DNA of 64,000 nt from Chondrinema litorale (GTDB taxonomy: Bacteria > Bacteroidota > Bacteroidia > Cytophagales > Flammeovirgaceae): positions 248,001 through 312,000 of the forward strand of contig NZ_CP111044.1 of assembly GCF_026250525.1 (NCBI RefSeq). Reading direction: 5' to 3'. The translations under genes were made by a program, and so were the position numbers. Each line of letters opens with the position of its first letter. Positions within the stretch are counted from its first letter, which is position 1. A model generated the notes under the pieces. It searched no databases. It was not told the DNA's origin and saw only the letters and a list, made by a program, of their open reading frames with translations. This document shows, piece by piece, positions 44,519 to 53,828 of this stretch.

Positions 44519-46825
44519 CTAATTGACTTGTACTTCGTCTAGAAAGATAAACTGTCCAGGATTACTTACAATCACTTTTACAAATCGTACTTTTTCAGGT
44601 TCAAAATCTAACTTAAAGTTTTTGAAACTTCTACCCGGGTTTTTCTTTGCAGGATTCTCTACAGAAGCAACCTCGTGGTATTCGTTACCATCTACAGATA
44701 AAAATGCTTTTGCACCAGATGGGAAATAAATACCAGATCCTTGGCTTTCTAAACTTCTCACATTTATTTCACTAACGTCTGTGGCTTCTCCCAAATCGAT
44801 GGTGATATCCATGTCATTTCTGAGCCAACCTTGCCATTTACCATCATGGAAATCTAAACTTCCATTTACCCCATCAACCAAAGTATATGGTGTTCCTTTA
44901 TAAGATTTATGTAAATCAGTATTGTAAGTTACTTGTTTACCAAATGCCTTATGAAAGTTATAAGATTGCTGAAAAATAGCTCCATATACCTTGTTTTCTT
45001 TATAAGCGGCTGCTTTTACATCAGCAGTTTTACTTAATACAATTGGAACTGAATATTTTAGTGCATTTTCATCTAATTCTGAGCCATCTAAGGTATAGCG
45101 AATGTCGGTATTAGGAATCTCTGTTTTAAGTTCTAATATGATCTGCTTATCATCCATACTTACACTATCCTCAGCCATAACAGCATAAGCACTTTTTGCA
45201 TAATTAATACCTGCATACTCGTATCGCTCAAACTGAGTTTGTATTCGCTTTGTAAAATCTAACCAATCGCGTTTGTCAGCATTTGTCCATAAAGCTTCAG
45301 AAAGAGCGGCAATTCTTGGGTAAATCATGTATTCTGAGTGAGATGATGTTGGAATAAACTCAGACCATAAATTTGCTTGTCCGCCCAAAATATGTTTTTT
45401 CTGCTCAGCACTCATACTATCTAAAACGGGGCTAAACTGGTAAACTCTGCTAAGAGGGAGGTAGGCATTAAATGCTTCAGGCTCACTATCTTGCGGACCT
45501 TGATAGTAATCAAAATAGCAATAGGATGTTGGAGTCATAATTACATCATGGCCTTGCTCAGAAGCTTCCCAACCACCTTCAAATCCTCTCCAACTCATAA
45601 CTGTTGCTTCTGGTGCCAAACCACCTTCTAAAATCTCATCCCAACCAATCATTTTTTTACCTTTAGAAACGATATATTTCTCCATTCGCTCCATAAAGTA
45701 GCTTTGTAATTCTTCTACACTCTCCAATCCTTCTTCTTTAATTCTCTTTTGGCAATGAGGGCAAGTTTCCCAATTGGTTTTGGTAGCTTCATCTCCACCT
45801 GCATGTATATATTGCGATGGAAACAAAGGGATAATTTCCTCAAATACATTTTCTAGAAATTCAAAAGTGCTTTCTTTTCCAGGGCAAAAAATATCTGTAA
45901 TTGGCCATACACCACCAGATGGTACCATTATAGGTTCACCCTTGCAAGATAGTTCGGGATAAGATGCAATGGCACTCATTACGTGTGCAGGCATTTCAAT
46001 CTCAGGAATTACTTCAACACCTTTTGTTTGTGCGTAAGCTACAATTTCTTTAATATCTTCTTGCGTATAAAAACCACCAAAAGTCGCTTTCTCACCAAGT
46101 TCTGGTTTTCTTCTGGCATTCCAAGCAGCATCTTCCTGATCTACTCTATATGCTCCAATTTCTGTGAGTTTTGGATATTTTTTTATTTCTATTCTCCAAC
46201 CTTGGTCATCTACCAAATGAAGGTGTAATTTATTCAATTTGTGAAAGGCAAGTCTATCGATGGTTTTTAATACATATTCTTTTTTAAAGAAATGACGAGA
46301 CACATCTAACATCAAACCTCTCCATTTAAATTGAGGGCCGTCTTGGATCGATACATTTGGAATTACCCAGTTTGCATTATTTACTTTGCTAGTACTGTTT
46401 ATTTGAAGAGGAAGTAATTGTATAATGCTTTCTAGGCCATATAAAAAACCGTTAAAATCAGATGCCGCTAAAGTGATGTGATCTGACGTTACGTCTAAAG
46501 TATAATTTTCAGCAGGCAATTCGCTAGAAGTCTCAAATACTATATAGTTAGTTGCAGGTTTTTCACTAGCTACTCTTAAATCAAATCCGGCAGCTTGTTG
46601 GAAAGGTGCTGCGATTACATTTGCAAGTTCTTGGTATACAGTATCGATAATTACTAATTGAGTTTGCTCATCGAACGTAAAACTCCCACTATTCAGTTTA
46701 ATAGCATTAGGCTGAGGTATAATATTGATGTCACTTTCAGAAAAAGTAGATTCCTTATCAGAAGTGCATGCTCCCAAAAGCAATAAGAAAAGTGAAGTAA
46801 AATAGAAGATAGGTTTGATTTTCAT
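44519..46825 (-). CDS. Beta-N-acetylhexosaminidase, GH20
   Basis: This 768-residue lipoprotein (signal ending LLLGAC, lipid Cys 20) has an N-terminal GH20b domain (about 35-155) and the GH20 barrel (about 165-520). The latter contains WRGLMLDVSRHFF, HLHLVDDQGWR and the catalytic pair D345-E346 in HAGGDEAT. The C-terminal part (about 545-768) holds chitobiase-type and F5/8-C-like domains. It removes terminal beta-GlcNAc or GalNAc. It fits the glycan set (mannosidase, fucosidase, sulfatase) although it is transcribed from the other strand with its own promoter. Confidence 0.9.
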   Translation of the reverse strand: MKIKPIFYFTSLFLLLLGACTSDKESTFSESDINIIPQPNAIKLNSGSFTFDEQTQLVIIDTVYQELANVIAAPFQQAAGFDLRVASEKPATNYIVFETSSELPAENYTLDVTSDHITLAASDFNGFLYGLESIIQLLPLQINSTSKVNNANWVIPNVSIQDGPQFKWRGLMLDVSRHFFKKEYVLKTIDRLAFHKLNKLHLHLVDDQGWRIEIKKYPKLTEIGAYRVDQEDAAWNARRKPELGEKATFGGFYTQEDIKEIVAYAQTKGVEVIPEIEMPAHVMSAIASYPELSCKGEPIMVPSGGVWPITDIFCPGKESTFEFLENVFEEIIPLFPSQYIHAGGDEATKTNWETCPHCQKRIKEEGLESVEELQSYFMERMEKYIVSKGKKMIGWDEILEGGLAPEATVMSWRGFEGGWEASEQGHDVIMTPTSYCYFDYYQGPQDSEPEAFNAYLPLSRVYQFSPVLDSMSAEQKKHILGGQANLWSEFIPTSSHSEYMIYPRIAALSEALWTNADKRDWLDFTKRIQTQFERYEYAGINYAKSAYAVMAEDSVSMDDKQIILELKTEIPNTDIRYTLDGSELDENALKYSVPIVLSKTADVKAAAYKENKVYGAIFQQSYNFHKAFGKQVTYNTDLHKSYKGTPYTLVDGVNGSLDFHDGKWQGWLRNDMDITIDLGEATDVSEINVRSLESQGSGIYFPSGAKAFLSVDGNEYHEVASVENPAKKNPGRSFKNFKLDFEPEKVRFVKVIVSNPGQFIFLDEVQVN

Positions 46826-46902
46826 GTGCTAAGTATTGTATTAAGTTGATATGAATGTCTATGTATTATAGCGAAGATAATAAATAATCTAGATAATATG
46901 TG

Positions 46903-46928
46903 TCCGCACACATATTATAATGTAATAG
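46903..46928. promoter_or_regulatory. Inverted repeat upstream of GH20 gene
   Basis: ATAATATGTGT (46903-46913) and ACACATATTAT (46918-46928) are perfect 11-bp arms around CCGC, about 80-100 bp upstream of the GH20 start. It could be an operator or a hairpin in the leader. Confidence 0.5.
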
Positions 46929-46985
46929 TGTTGTTAAACTGCGTTTTTAAAAGTTTTAGCTAGGTTTAATTGTAAATCGTAGACT

Positions 46986-47020
46986 GATAAAAAGGCTAGA
47001 GGTAACTAGCCTTTTTTATC
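46986..47020. terminator. Orphan terminator
   Basis: AAAAAGGCTAG (46989-46999) pairs with CTAGCCTTTTT (47006-47016), followed by T. It lies between head-to-head genes where no intact gene ends, so it may belong to a lost gene. Confidence 0.7.
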
Positions 47021-47042
47021 AAATCAAACCATTTAATTCTAT

Positions 47043-47980
47043 TCTTTAACTATTCGAATTATTGCTGACTTATTTATTCCTGATTTTTCTCTTGATGTAA
47101 TTTCTAAATTAGTAAAATTAACCAACAGCAATATAGGTGCTTTATTTGTATTAGATAAAAATGCAACTAGTGAAGATGTACTCGATATGAAAGGTTGCTA
47201 TGCCTACGATCGTAAAAAGTATCTGAGTCAAACGTTTTATCTGGGTGAAGGACTAATTGGTCAGGCTTATTTGGAAAAAGACAATATCTGCTTACAAGAA
47301 ATACCACAAGAGTTTTCGAAAATATCATCAGGGTTGGGGGAGATTCCTCCTAAAAATATATTTATTGTGCCAGTAATGGACGATGAAAAAGTAGAAGGCG
47401 TAATAGAGCTGGCATCTTTAGAAATCTACAAACCTCACCAAAAAGAACTGATAGAAAAAGTAGCTGAAAGATTAGCTTCTGTCCTTAAAAACAATAAGCA
47501 AAGCATAATAACAAAGAGCTTATTACAAGAATCTCAGAAGATGACGGAAAACATGAGAGCTAGCGAAGAAGAACTGAGACAAAACCTAGAAGAGTTAGAA
47601 GCTACACAAGAAGAACTTAACCGAATAGGTAGAGAAAGTACCTCACAAATGGAAACTGCAAATAGCAGACTAGCAGACTAGCAGTATTGATGGATGTATT
47701 CTTAAAAGATTACGATGGCATAGCTATTCTTAACAATAGCAATGAGGTAATTTACGGTAATGGGTACCTAGATAAAATGCATGATAACAAGGAGCAACAA
47801 ATCGAAATAAATATGCTAATAACCAAATACAAAGATGGCTTTATTTGGGAAAAAGGAGATAGAAAAATTTCTATTCAAGAAAAAGAAGCCAACTTTACCA
47901 TTTTTGAATCTAACATAGATAATCAAGTGTATTATGTAATTCTATTAAAAAAGCATATTAATGAATACATAGCCTGTTAA
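47043..47980 (+). pseudogene. Decayed copy of the GAF/PAS sensor gene
   Basis: The frame is open from 47037 without a good start. It reads DVISKLVKLTNSNIGALFVL, then MKGCYAYDRKKYLSQTFYLG, and matches the GAF domain and following coiled coil of the 41714-44368 protein over about 190 residues (shared GEGLIGQAYLEKD and ASEEELRQNLEELEATQEEL). It stops with TAG at 47679-47681. Six bases later a second frame (47687-47980, 97 aa) continues with a PAS-like MDVFLKDYDGIAILNNSNEV. The N-terminal part and later PAS units are missing. A short expressed GAF protein (47187-47681) cannot be excluded. Confidence 0.7.
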
Positions 47981-47997
47981 GAAATTAGATTATTCGT

Positions 47998-48045
47998 AAA
48001 ACAGGGTTTCCATTACATTTTGTAATTGGTTATCCTGTTTTTTTT
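47998..48045 (+). terminator. Terminator after sensor remnant
   Basis: AAACAGG (47998-48004) pairs with CCTGTTT (48034-48040), with an inner stem ATTAC/GTAAT, followed by a run of eight T. Confidence 0.75.
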
Positions 48046-48288
48046 AATATTTGTAATAAAGATTTTTTCTGACAAATATTAATTATATCGGGGTTGCAAG
48101 ACATTGAATAGAGGTTTCTACTTTACACTAAGATCGCCCAATCGTAAAGTATTTATTAATTGTTATTTTCTTAGTAAAATCCTAAAACTATAATGTAAGA
48201 ATTGGAGTTATTGAACATATAATTTATTAAAAATAGAATTTAATAAAGTTTTATTTTTTTATTGTTTCAATAAATTCCAAGATTAAAA

Positions 48289-48456
48289 ATGGAGGAAAAC
48301 ACCTGGTTAAGTTACTACAAAGTGATATTAGAGAAAGTAAGTTTTGATAACTTTTTATTAAAAAAGGAATATAACAAAGCTAAGAAAACTTTACTACCAC
48401 TTCAATTAGAAATTCTAGAAGAATGGATGATAAACAAAGGATATATTCTTATATAA
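48289..48456 (+). CDS. Small basic protein, 55 aa
   Basis: This 55-residue product begins MEENTWLSYYKVILEKVSFD and ends EEWMINKGYILI. It is a helical, Lys-rich cytoplasmic protein without Cys or membrane segment. It lies between two terminators, so it forms its own transcript. ATG with an A-rich upstream region (AGATTAAAAATGG) fits Bacteroidota initiation. I believe small proteins of this kind are widespread in Cytophagales, but I cannot name a family or function. Confidence 0.6.
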   Translation: MEENTWLSYYKVILEKVSFDNFLLKKEYNKAKKTLLPLQLEILEEWMINKGYILI

Positions 48457-48479
48457 ATATGAATTAAAAAACATAATAT

Positions 48480-48517
48480 AAAACTCATCAGATTAGTTTG
48501 GTGAGTTTTTATTTTTT
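48480..48517 (+). terminator. Terminator after the 55-aa gene
   Basis: AAAACTCATCA (48480-48490) pairs with TGGTGAGTTTT (48499-48509), with one G-U or mismatch, and is followed by a long T-run. Confidence 0.75.
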
Positions 48518-48638
48518 TAAGCGACTAGTACAAATTACAGCGCACATCAATAAAAATTAAAAATTACTTAATGATAAGTTGCAATGCTATTTGAAAATCT
48601 TTTGCTTACTTTAAATTTTACTTTTAGAGTATAAAAAA

Positions 48639-49214
48639 GTGATTTTGAAGAGCTATAAAGAAATAACAGATACAGAGTTGATTTTTCGTTTTTCCAGTAA
48701 CGATCAGCAAGCCTTTAATGAAATTTTTAACCGCTACTGGAAGCTGCTCTATAAATATACTTTCAATATTTTAAATGACAATGCCCTCACCGAAGACTGT
48801 TTACAAGAAGTTTTTACAAATGTTTGGGTTAGACGTAATGAGCTTGAAATTAATAATTTAAAGAACTATCTATTCTCATCTGTTAGGTTTAGAGCTATTT
48901 CAAGAATAAGACAAGCTAAATTCACTTCCTTTAATGAAGAAATAATAGATTCTTTGGTTGTAGATGAAGAAATTCTTTACGAAGTGGAAGAGCTGGAAGA
49001 AACCATTAAAGCTGCTGCTGACCAATTGACAGACCGATGTAAAGAAATCTTTTTAAGAAGTCGATTCCAACACCAAAGCAACAAAGAAATCGCTGAATCT
49101 TTGAACATCTCTATCCGAACGGTAGAAAATCAATTATCTATTGCCCTCAAACATATTAGAAACGTGCTACAAAATTCTGGTAGCTTGGCTATTCTATTGC
49201 TTTTCTATTTATAA
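48639..49214 (+). CDS. ECF sigma factor (FecI-like) of Sus locus 2
   Basis: This 191-residue ECF sigma factor has a sigma-2 region (FNEIFNRYWKLLYKYTFNIL and ALTEDCLQEVFTNVWVRRNE) and a sigma-4 helix-turn-helix (NKEIAESLNISIRTVENQLS), with a hydrophobic C-terminal tail like its counterpart at 24066. The start is GTG at 48639; TTG at 48645 is an alternative. It is paired with the FecR gene downstream. Confidence 0.88.
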   Translation: MILKSYKEITDTELIFRFSSNDQQAFNEIFNRYWKLLYKYTFNILNDNALTEDCLQEVFTNVWVRRNELEINNLKNYLFSSVRFRAISRIRQAKFTSFNEEIIDSLVVDEEILYEVEELEETIKAAADQLTDRCKEIFLRSRFQHQSNKEIAESLNISIRTVENQLSIALKHIRNVLQNSGSLAILLLFYL

Positions 49215-49381
49215 TCTACTTTTCCGACTCATCACTTTCTCAATCAAATTATCAATTCAATATTACCTCTGTGTTATCAAAAACTCTACTTTATGAATTA
49301 ATCATTATCAATGCATTTGTATCAAAAAATTTGTGTGAGTTAGTTCATTTACATGCGTCATGCTAGTGAAAACCAGAAAGT

Positions 49382-50356
49382 ATGACAAAAGAAGAGTTTT
49401 TTAAGCTTTCAGATAAATACCAAGAAGGCAAGTGTACAAAAGAAGAAATAAGTGTATTAAATGAGTTTTGCGAGCGTGTGCAAATTCAAGATGCTACTGC
49501 CAATTGGAATTTATCTGATGAAGAAAGGATAAAGTTTAGACTGTACAATAGAATTTTAAAGGATATAAATAAAGAGGAGTTTATAAGCGAAAAGCAGACT
49601 TTTTATTTTTCACCTTTCAAAATTGCTGCATCGATTACCTTGTTAATTGGCGCTTTGTTTTTCATCTATAAAGCTAATTATAACAATGTGCAGCCGAATA
49701 ATATTACTAAAGCAACTTCTAGAGGGCAACACTTAAATATTACTTTAACTGATGGTACAACTGTAGAGTTAAATGCTGCAAGTTCGCTTACTTTTCCTGA
49801 GAAATTTGAGGGAAACCAGCGAGTGGTTGAGCTAAAAGGGGAAGCTTTTTTTGATGTAAAAAGAGATACTAGCAGACCATTTATAATTAGAACAAGCAAT
49901 TTAGAAACAACAGTTTTAGGAACCTCTTTCAATATCAATGCCTACAAAAGTAAAGATCAAACTCAGGTGACCGTAGCGACTGGAAAAGTAAAGGTAGCAA
50001 GTACAAAAGATCAATCAGTTTATCAAATACTAAAGCCAAATCAAAAAGCTACTTTAAATAAGGTAAATAACTCAATTTCAGTTGCTTCTGTAGACTTAGA
50101 TAAAGTAATAGCTTGGAAAGAAAATATCCTTTATTTCGATAATACATCGATGCAAGAAGTCGCCAATACTTTAGAAAACTGGTACGATATCGACATCATC
50201 ATCAAAGATAATTCACTGAATAACTGCTTGATCAGCGGTAAATACAAAAGTGATGAACTAAGCAACATATTAGAGAGTCTCAAATTTATGCAGAACATTT
50301 CCTTTGAAAAAACCAGTGAAAAGGAGATTACATTATCTGGTGGAAACTGTAATTAA
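49382..50356 (+). CDS. FecR-like anti-sigma factor of Sus locus 2
   Basis: This 324-residue membrane protein has a cytoplasmic part (1-78), a membrane helix (about 79-97), a FecR domain (about 115-215, LTDGTTVELNAASSLTFPEK and TTVLGTSFNINAYKS) and a C-terminal DUF4974-type domain (about 250-320). It is 167 nt behind its sigma factor and 149 nt before the SusC gene. It should transmit the receptor signal to the sigma factor. Confidence 0.88.
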   Translation: MTKEEFFKLSDKYQEGKCTKEEISVLNEFCERVQIQDATANWNLSDEERIKFRLYNRILKDINKEEFISEKQTFYFSPFKIAASITLLIGALFFIYKANYNNVQPNNITKATSRGQHLNITLTDGTTVELNAASSLTFPEKFEGNQRVVELKGEAFFDVKRDTSRPFIIRTSNLETTVLGTSFNINAYKSKDQTQVTVATGKVKVASTKDQSVYQILKPNQKATLNKVNNSISVASVDLDKVIAWKENILYFDNTSMQEVANTLENWYDIDIIIKDNSLNNCLISGKYKSDELSNILESLKFMQNISFEKTSEKEITLSGGNCN

Positions 50357-50409
50357 TAATGCCTATGAAAAAAAACTGAAACAAGATTTAAGCATCTAAA
50401 ACATTGAAT

Positions 50410-50475
50410 TAAAATTTCTTCGAGTAAGAAATTTTAGCTACAAAAAAGCCCAATCCTGTTGTAGCAGGTCTGGGC
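50410..50475 (+). promoter_or_regulatory. Structured leader upstream of susC 2
   Basis: Hairpin A pairs TAAAATTTCTT (50410-50420) perfectly with AAGAAATTTTA (50426-50436). Hairpin B pairs GCCCA (50448-50452) with TGGGC (50471-50475) and CCTG (50455-50458) with CAGG (50465-50468). A-runs flank hairpin B, as in the leader of susC 1. It ends 30 nt before the start codon. Confidence 0.55.
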
Positions 50476-50505
50476 AGAAAAAAACCTCTTTCAAAAGATT
50501 TTATA

Positions 50506-53500
50506 ATGATGACAAAATTACAAAAACAATTGATAAATCTATCAAAACAGATATGCTATGTCTTTATTCTTCAGTTGGTTGCTATCCAGTTAATGGTAGC
50601 GGCACCATCTGTGAGCCAAAGCATAGAGAAAGTAAAAGTGAATGTAGACACCAAAAATGCAGGTCTTATCGATGTTTTTTCGGTAGTTGAAAAGCAGACC
50701 GATTTTGTATTTATCTACAATCAAGAAGTAAGAGAAAATAGATCGAAATTCAACTTCCAATTAAAAGAAATTTCAGTAGCAGACTTACTCAGAAAAATAG
50801 CTGAGTCTACCGCCCTGAGATTTAAGCAAATCAATTCGAACATTACTGTAACCAAAAAGGAAGCAGATAGCACTGAGGCAGAAAATACAGACAGTGTTAT
50901 TATCGGTAAAGTAACTGATGAGAGCACAGGTGAGGCACTTGTAGGTGTAAACGTTTTGGTGAAAGGAACAACCAAAGGAAGTATTACGGATGTAAATGGC
51001 AATTTTAGATTAGAAGCTAGCGAAGATGCCACTTTAGTTTTTTCTTTTATCGGTTATGAAACGCAGGAAGTTTCTATAGGTACTCGTACTGAGTTTAATG
51101 TCGCTTTAAAAGCAAGCTCAGATGAACTTTCTGAAGTAGTAATTGTGGGTTATGGTATTCAAGAAAAGTCTGATGTAACAGGTGTGGTAAACTCTGTTGA
51201 CAGCGAAGATATTTCTGAAATTCCGACAACGAACCCTTTACAAGCTTTAAAAGGTAAAGTTTCTGGCTTAGATATTTATAATAGTGGTAATGAGCCGGGT
51301 TCTTCAGTTTCTATTAATATTAGAGGTCAGCGTTCAATTGGAGCAGATAACTCACCACTTATCATTTTAGATGGTATTCCAATTATCGGTGGATTGAATG
51401 ACATTAGCCCGAATGATATTGAGTCTATCGAGATTTTGAAAGATGCCTCAGCAACAGCTATTTATGGTTCTAGAGCTTCAAATGGTGTAATTCTAATTAC
51501 TACCAAAAGAGGTCACGATGGTAAAACGGTTATTTCTTACGATGGCTACTATGGCGTAACCAATGTGATTAAGAAATTAGACTTAATGGATGGTTCTCAA
51601 TTTGCTCAACTAAGAAGAGAAGCAGAGCGAACAGCTTCTGGCGCTTATCCAGATGACGAAGATATTTTTGATAACATCGCCTTAAATTCTTTAGCAACAG
51701 GTGATTATACAGATTGGCAAGATTTCACTTTTGAAGCGGGTCACAAACAAAATCACCAACTTTCTTTAAATGGTGGAAGTGATAAATTGCAGTTTGCAGC
51801 TTCTGGTAATTACTTCGATGAGCAAGGTATTGTTAGCTCTTCTAAATACGAAAGAACTTCTGCCAGACTTAACCTCGATTATCAAGTAAATGATAAGTTA
51901 AAATTTGGAGCATCTTCATTTGCGAGTTATTCTAAGCAAGATTACACAGCAGCAGATTTGTTTGATAATGTGTTGAGATTAAGTCCGCTCGGAAAACCTT
52001 ATGATGAAGATGGGAATATATTATTCCGCCCAACTTCAGACGAAGGACAAAGAGTAAACCCGCTTTCAGATATTGCCAATTCTGTTGATGAAAGATTTAC
52101 AACGAGAGTTTTTGCTAGCTTCTTCGGTGAATACAAACTAGCGAAAGATTTAACTTATCGCTTAAATGTTGGACCAGATGCTAAGTTTTATAAAAGAGGT
52201 TATTTCTATGGAAGTGAAACCACACAGTCTCAAGGAGGTACTTCTTTGGCAGGAACCAGCGATTCAGATGTGAAATCGATCACCGTTGAAAACATGTTGA
52301 CGTACAACAAAGAAGTTGGCAAACATTCATTTGGAACTACATTGGTTCAAAGTTATCAGGGACAAGTTACCAGAACTTCTTCTATCAATGTAAATGACTT
52401 ACCATACGATTCTCAAGGATATAATAATTTAGGCTCTGCAGGTGAAGTGTTAAATGTAAATTCAAACTATCAGAAATGGGAGTTGCTTTCTTACACAGCC
52501 AGAATCAACTATAAGTTTAACGATAGATATTTATTCACCTTTACTGCGCGTGCAGATGGTTCATCGAGATTTGCAGAAGGTGAAAAATGGGGCTTTTTCC
52601 CATCGGCAGCAGTTGCTTGGAGATTATCAGACGAGCCATTCTTAGCTGATGTAGACATGCTAAGCAATTTAAAACTAAGAGCTAGTTACGGTGAAACTGG
52701 TAATACTGCGATCTCTCCTTATCAAACATTTAGTACATTAGAAGAGAGCTCTTATGTGTTTGGCTCAACTGGCGCAGCAGGTTTCCAACCGGGAACAATC
52801 TCTAACCCGAATCTTAAATGGGAAACCACAAAACAGTTAAATGCAGGTATCGAGTTTGCTTTTTGGGATACTAGAGTAAGCGGTTCAGTGGATTATTACA
52901 TGGCAAAAACAGACGATTTACTTTTATCTCGCAGCTTACCTTCTAGCTCAGGTTTTACAGATGTTTTTGAGAATATCGGAGCAACAGAAAACAAAGGGGT
53001 GGATATTCAACTTTCATTCAAAAACATCACTTCTTCGAACAATGGTTTCCAATGGCAAACCGATCTTACATTCTCTAAAAACAATAATAAAATTACCGAG
53101 CTCTTTGGTGATGGAACAGATGATATTGGTAACGGTTGGTTTATTGGGCATTCAATCAACACTTATTTCGATTACCAGAAAGTGGGGATTTGGCAAACAG
53201 AAGAGACTGACGTAGCAGATTCTTACGGTTATGCTCCGGGTGATATTAAGTTGAAAGACGTAAACGAAGATGGACAAATCAACGCAGATGATCGCGTAAT
53301 CTTAGGTTCTTCAACACCTTCGTGGATTGGAGGTATGACCAACCGTTTCTCTTACAAAGGTGTAGCGCTTTCAATCGTTTTCCATGTTCGCCAAAACTAT
53401 TTGATTCAGTCTCAATGGTATAATAACAATAACCGATTGGCAGGTAGATACAACAACTTGGATGTAGATTACTGGACTCCAGAAAACCCAACCAACGATA

Positions 53501-53784
53501 ATCCAAGACCAGATGTAAATCAAGAAAGTGTAAACAATGGCTCTACTTTGATGTACAGAGACGCAAGTTTTGTGAGAGTGAGAAATATCGCTTTGAGCTA
53601 TAATTTCCCAGAACACTTTATCAATCAGATTGGGCTTAACACTTTTAGAGTGACATTAACTGCAGAGAATCCACTCACATTTACTTCTTACAAAGGCTTT
53701 GATCCTGAGTTTGAATCGAATGGAGAAAGAGCATTGTATCCATCTACCAAAATGTATTCAGTAGGTATTAAAACAAGCTTTTAA
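50506..53784 (+). CDS. SusC-like TonB-dependent receptor with STN domain (locus 2)
   Basis: This 1092-residue outer-membrane transporter has a signal peptide (about 1-30), STN (about 45-125), CarboxypepD_reg (about 134-210), a plug (about 215-335, YGSRASNGVILITTKRG) and a barrel ending MYSVGIKTSF. It is paired with SusD 8 nt downstream and a glycerophosphodiesterase gene. The ligand may thus be a glycerophosphodiester or glycerophosphoryl-decorated glycan rather than a plain polysaccharide. Confidence 0.92.
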   Translation: MMTKLQKQLINLSKQICYVFILQLVAIQLMVAAPSVSQSIEKVKVNVDTKNAGLIDVFSVVEKQTDFVFIYNQEVRENRSKFNFQLKEISVADLLRKIAESTALRFKQINSNITVTKKEADSTEAENTDSVIIGKVTDESTGEALVGVNVLVKGTTKGSITDVNGNFRLEASEDATLVFSFIGYETQEVSIGTRTEFNVALKASSDELSEVVIVGYGIQEKSDVTGVVNSVDSEDISEIPTTNPLQALKGKVSGLDIYNSGNEPGSSVSINIRGQRSIGADNSPLIILDGIPIIGGLNDISPNDIESIEILKDASATAIYGSRASNGVILITTKRGHDGKTVISYDGYYGVTNVIKKLDLMDGSQFAQLRREAERTASGAYPDDEDIFDNIALNSLATGDYTDWQDFTFEAGHKQNHQLSLNGGSDKLQFAASGNYFDEQGIVSSSKYERTSARLNLDYQVNDKLKFGASSFASYSKQDYTAADLFDNVLRLSPLGKPYDEDGNILFRPTSDEGQRVNPLSDIANSVDERFTTRVFASFFGEYKLAKDLTYRLNVGPDAKFYKRGYFYGSETTQSQGGTSLAGTSDSDVKSITVENMLTYNKEVGKHSFGTTLVQSYQGQVTRTSSINVNDLPYDSQGYNNLGSAGEVLNVNSNYQKWELLSYTARINYKFNDRYLFTFTARADGSSRFAEGEKWGFFPSAAVAWRLSDEPFLADVDMLSNLKLRASYGETGNTAISPYQTFSTLEESSYVFGSTGAAGFQPGTISNPNLKWETTKQLNAGIEFAFWDTRVSGSVDYYMAKTDDLLLSRSLPSSSGFTDVFENIGATENKGVDIQLSFKNITSSNNGFQWQTDLTFSKNNNKITELFGDGTDDIGNGWFIGHSINTYFDYQKVGIWQTEETDVADSYGYAPGDIKLKDVNEDGQINADDRVILGSSTPSWIGGMTNRFSYKGVALSIVFHVRQNYLIQSQWYNNNNRLAGRYNNLDVDYWTPENPTNDNPRPDVNQESVNNGSTLMYRDASFVRVRNIALSYNFPEHFINQIGLNTFRVTLTAENPLTFTSYKGFDPEFESNGERALYPSTKMYSVGIKTSF

Positions 53785-53828
53785 TCTCAAACATGCAATT
53801 AAATTCAATAGAAAAGACATTTATAAAA

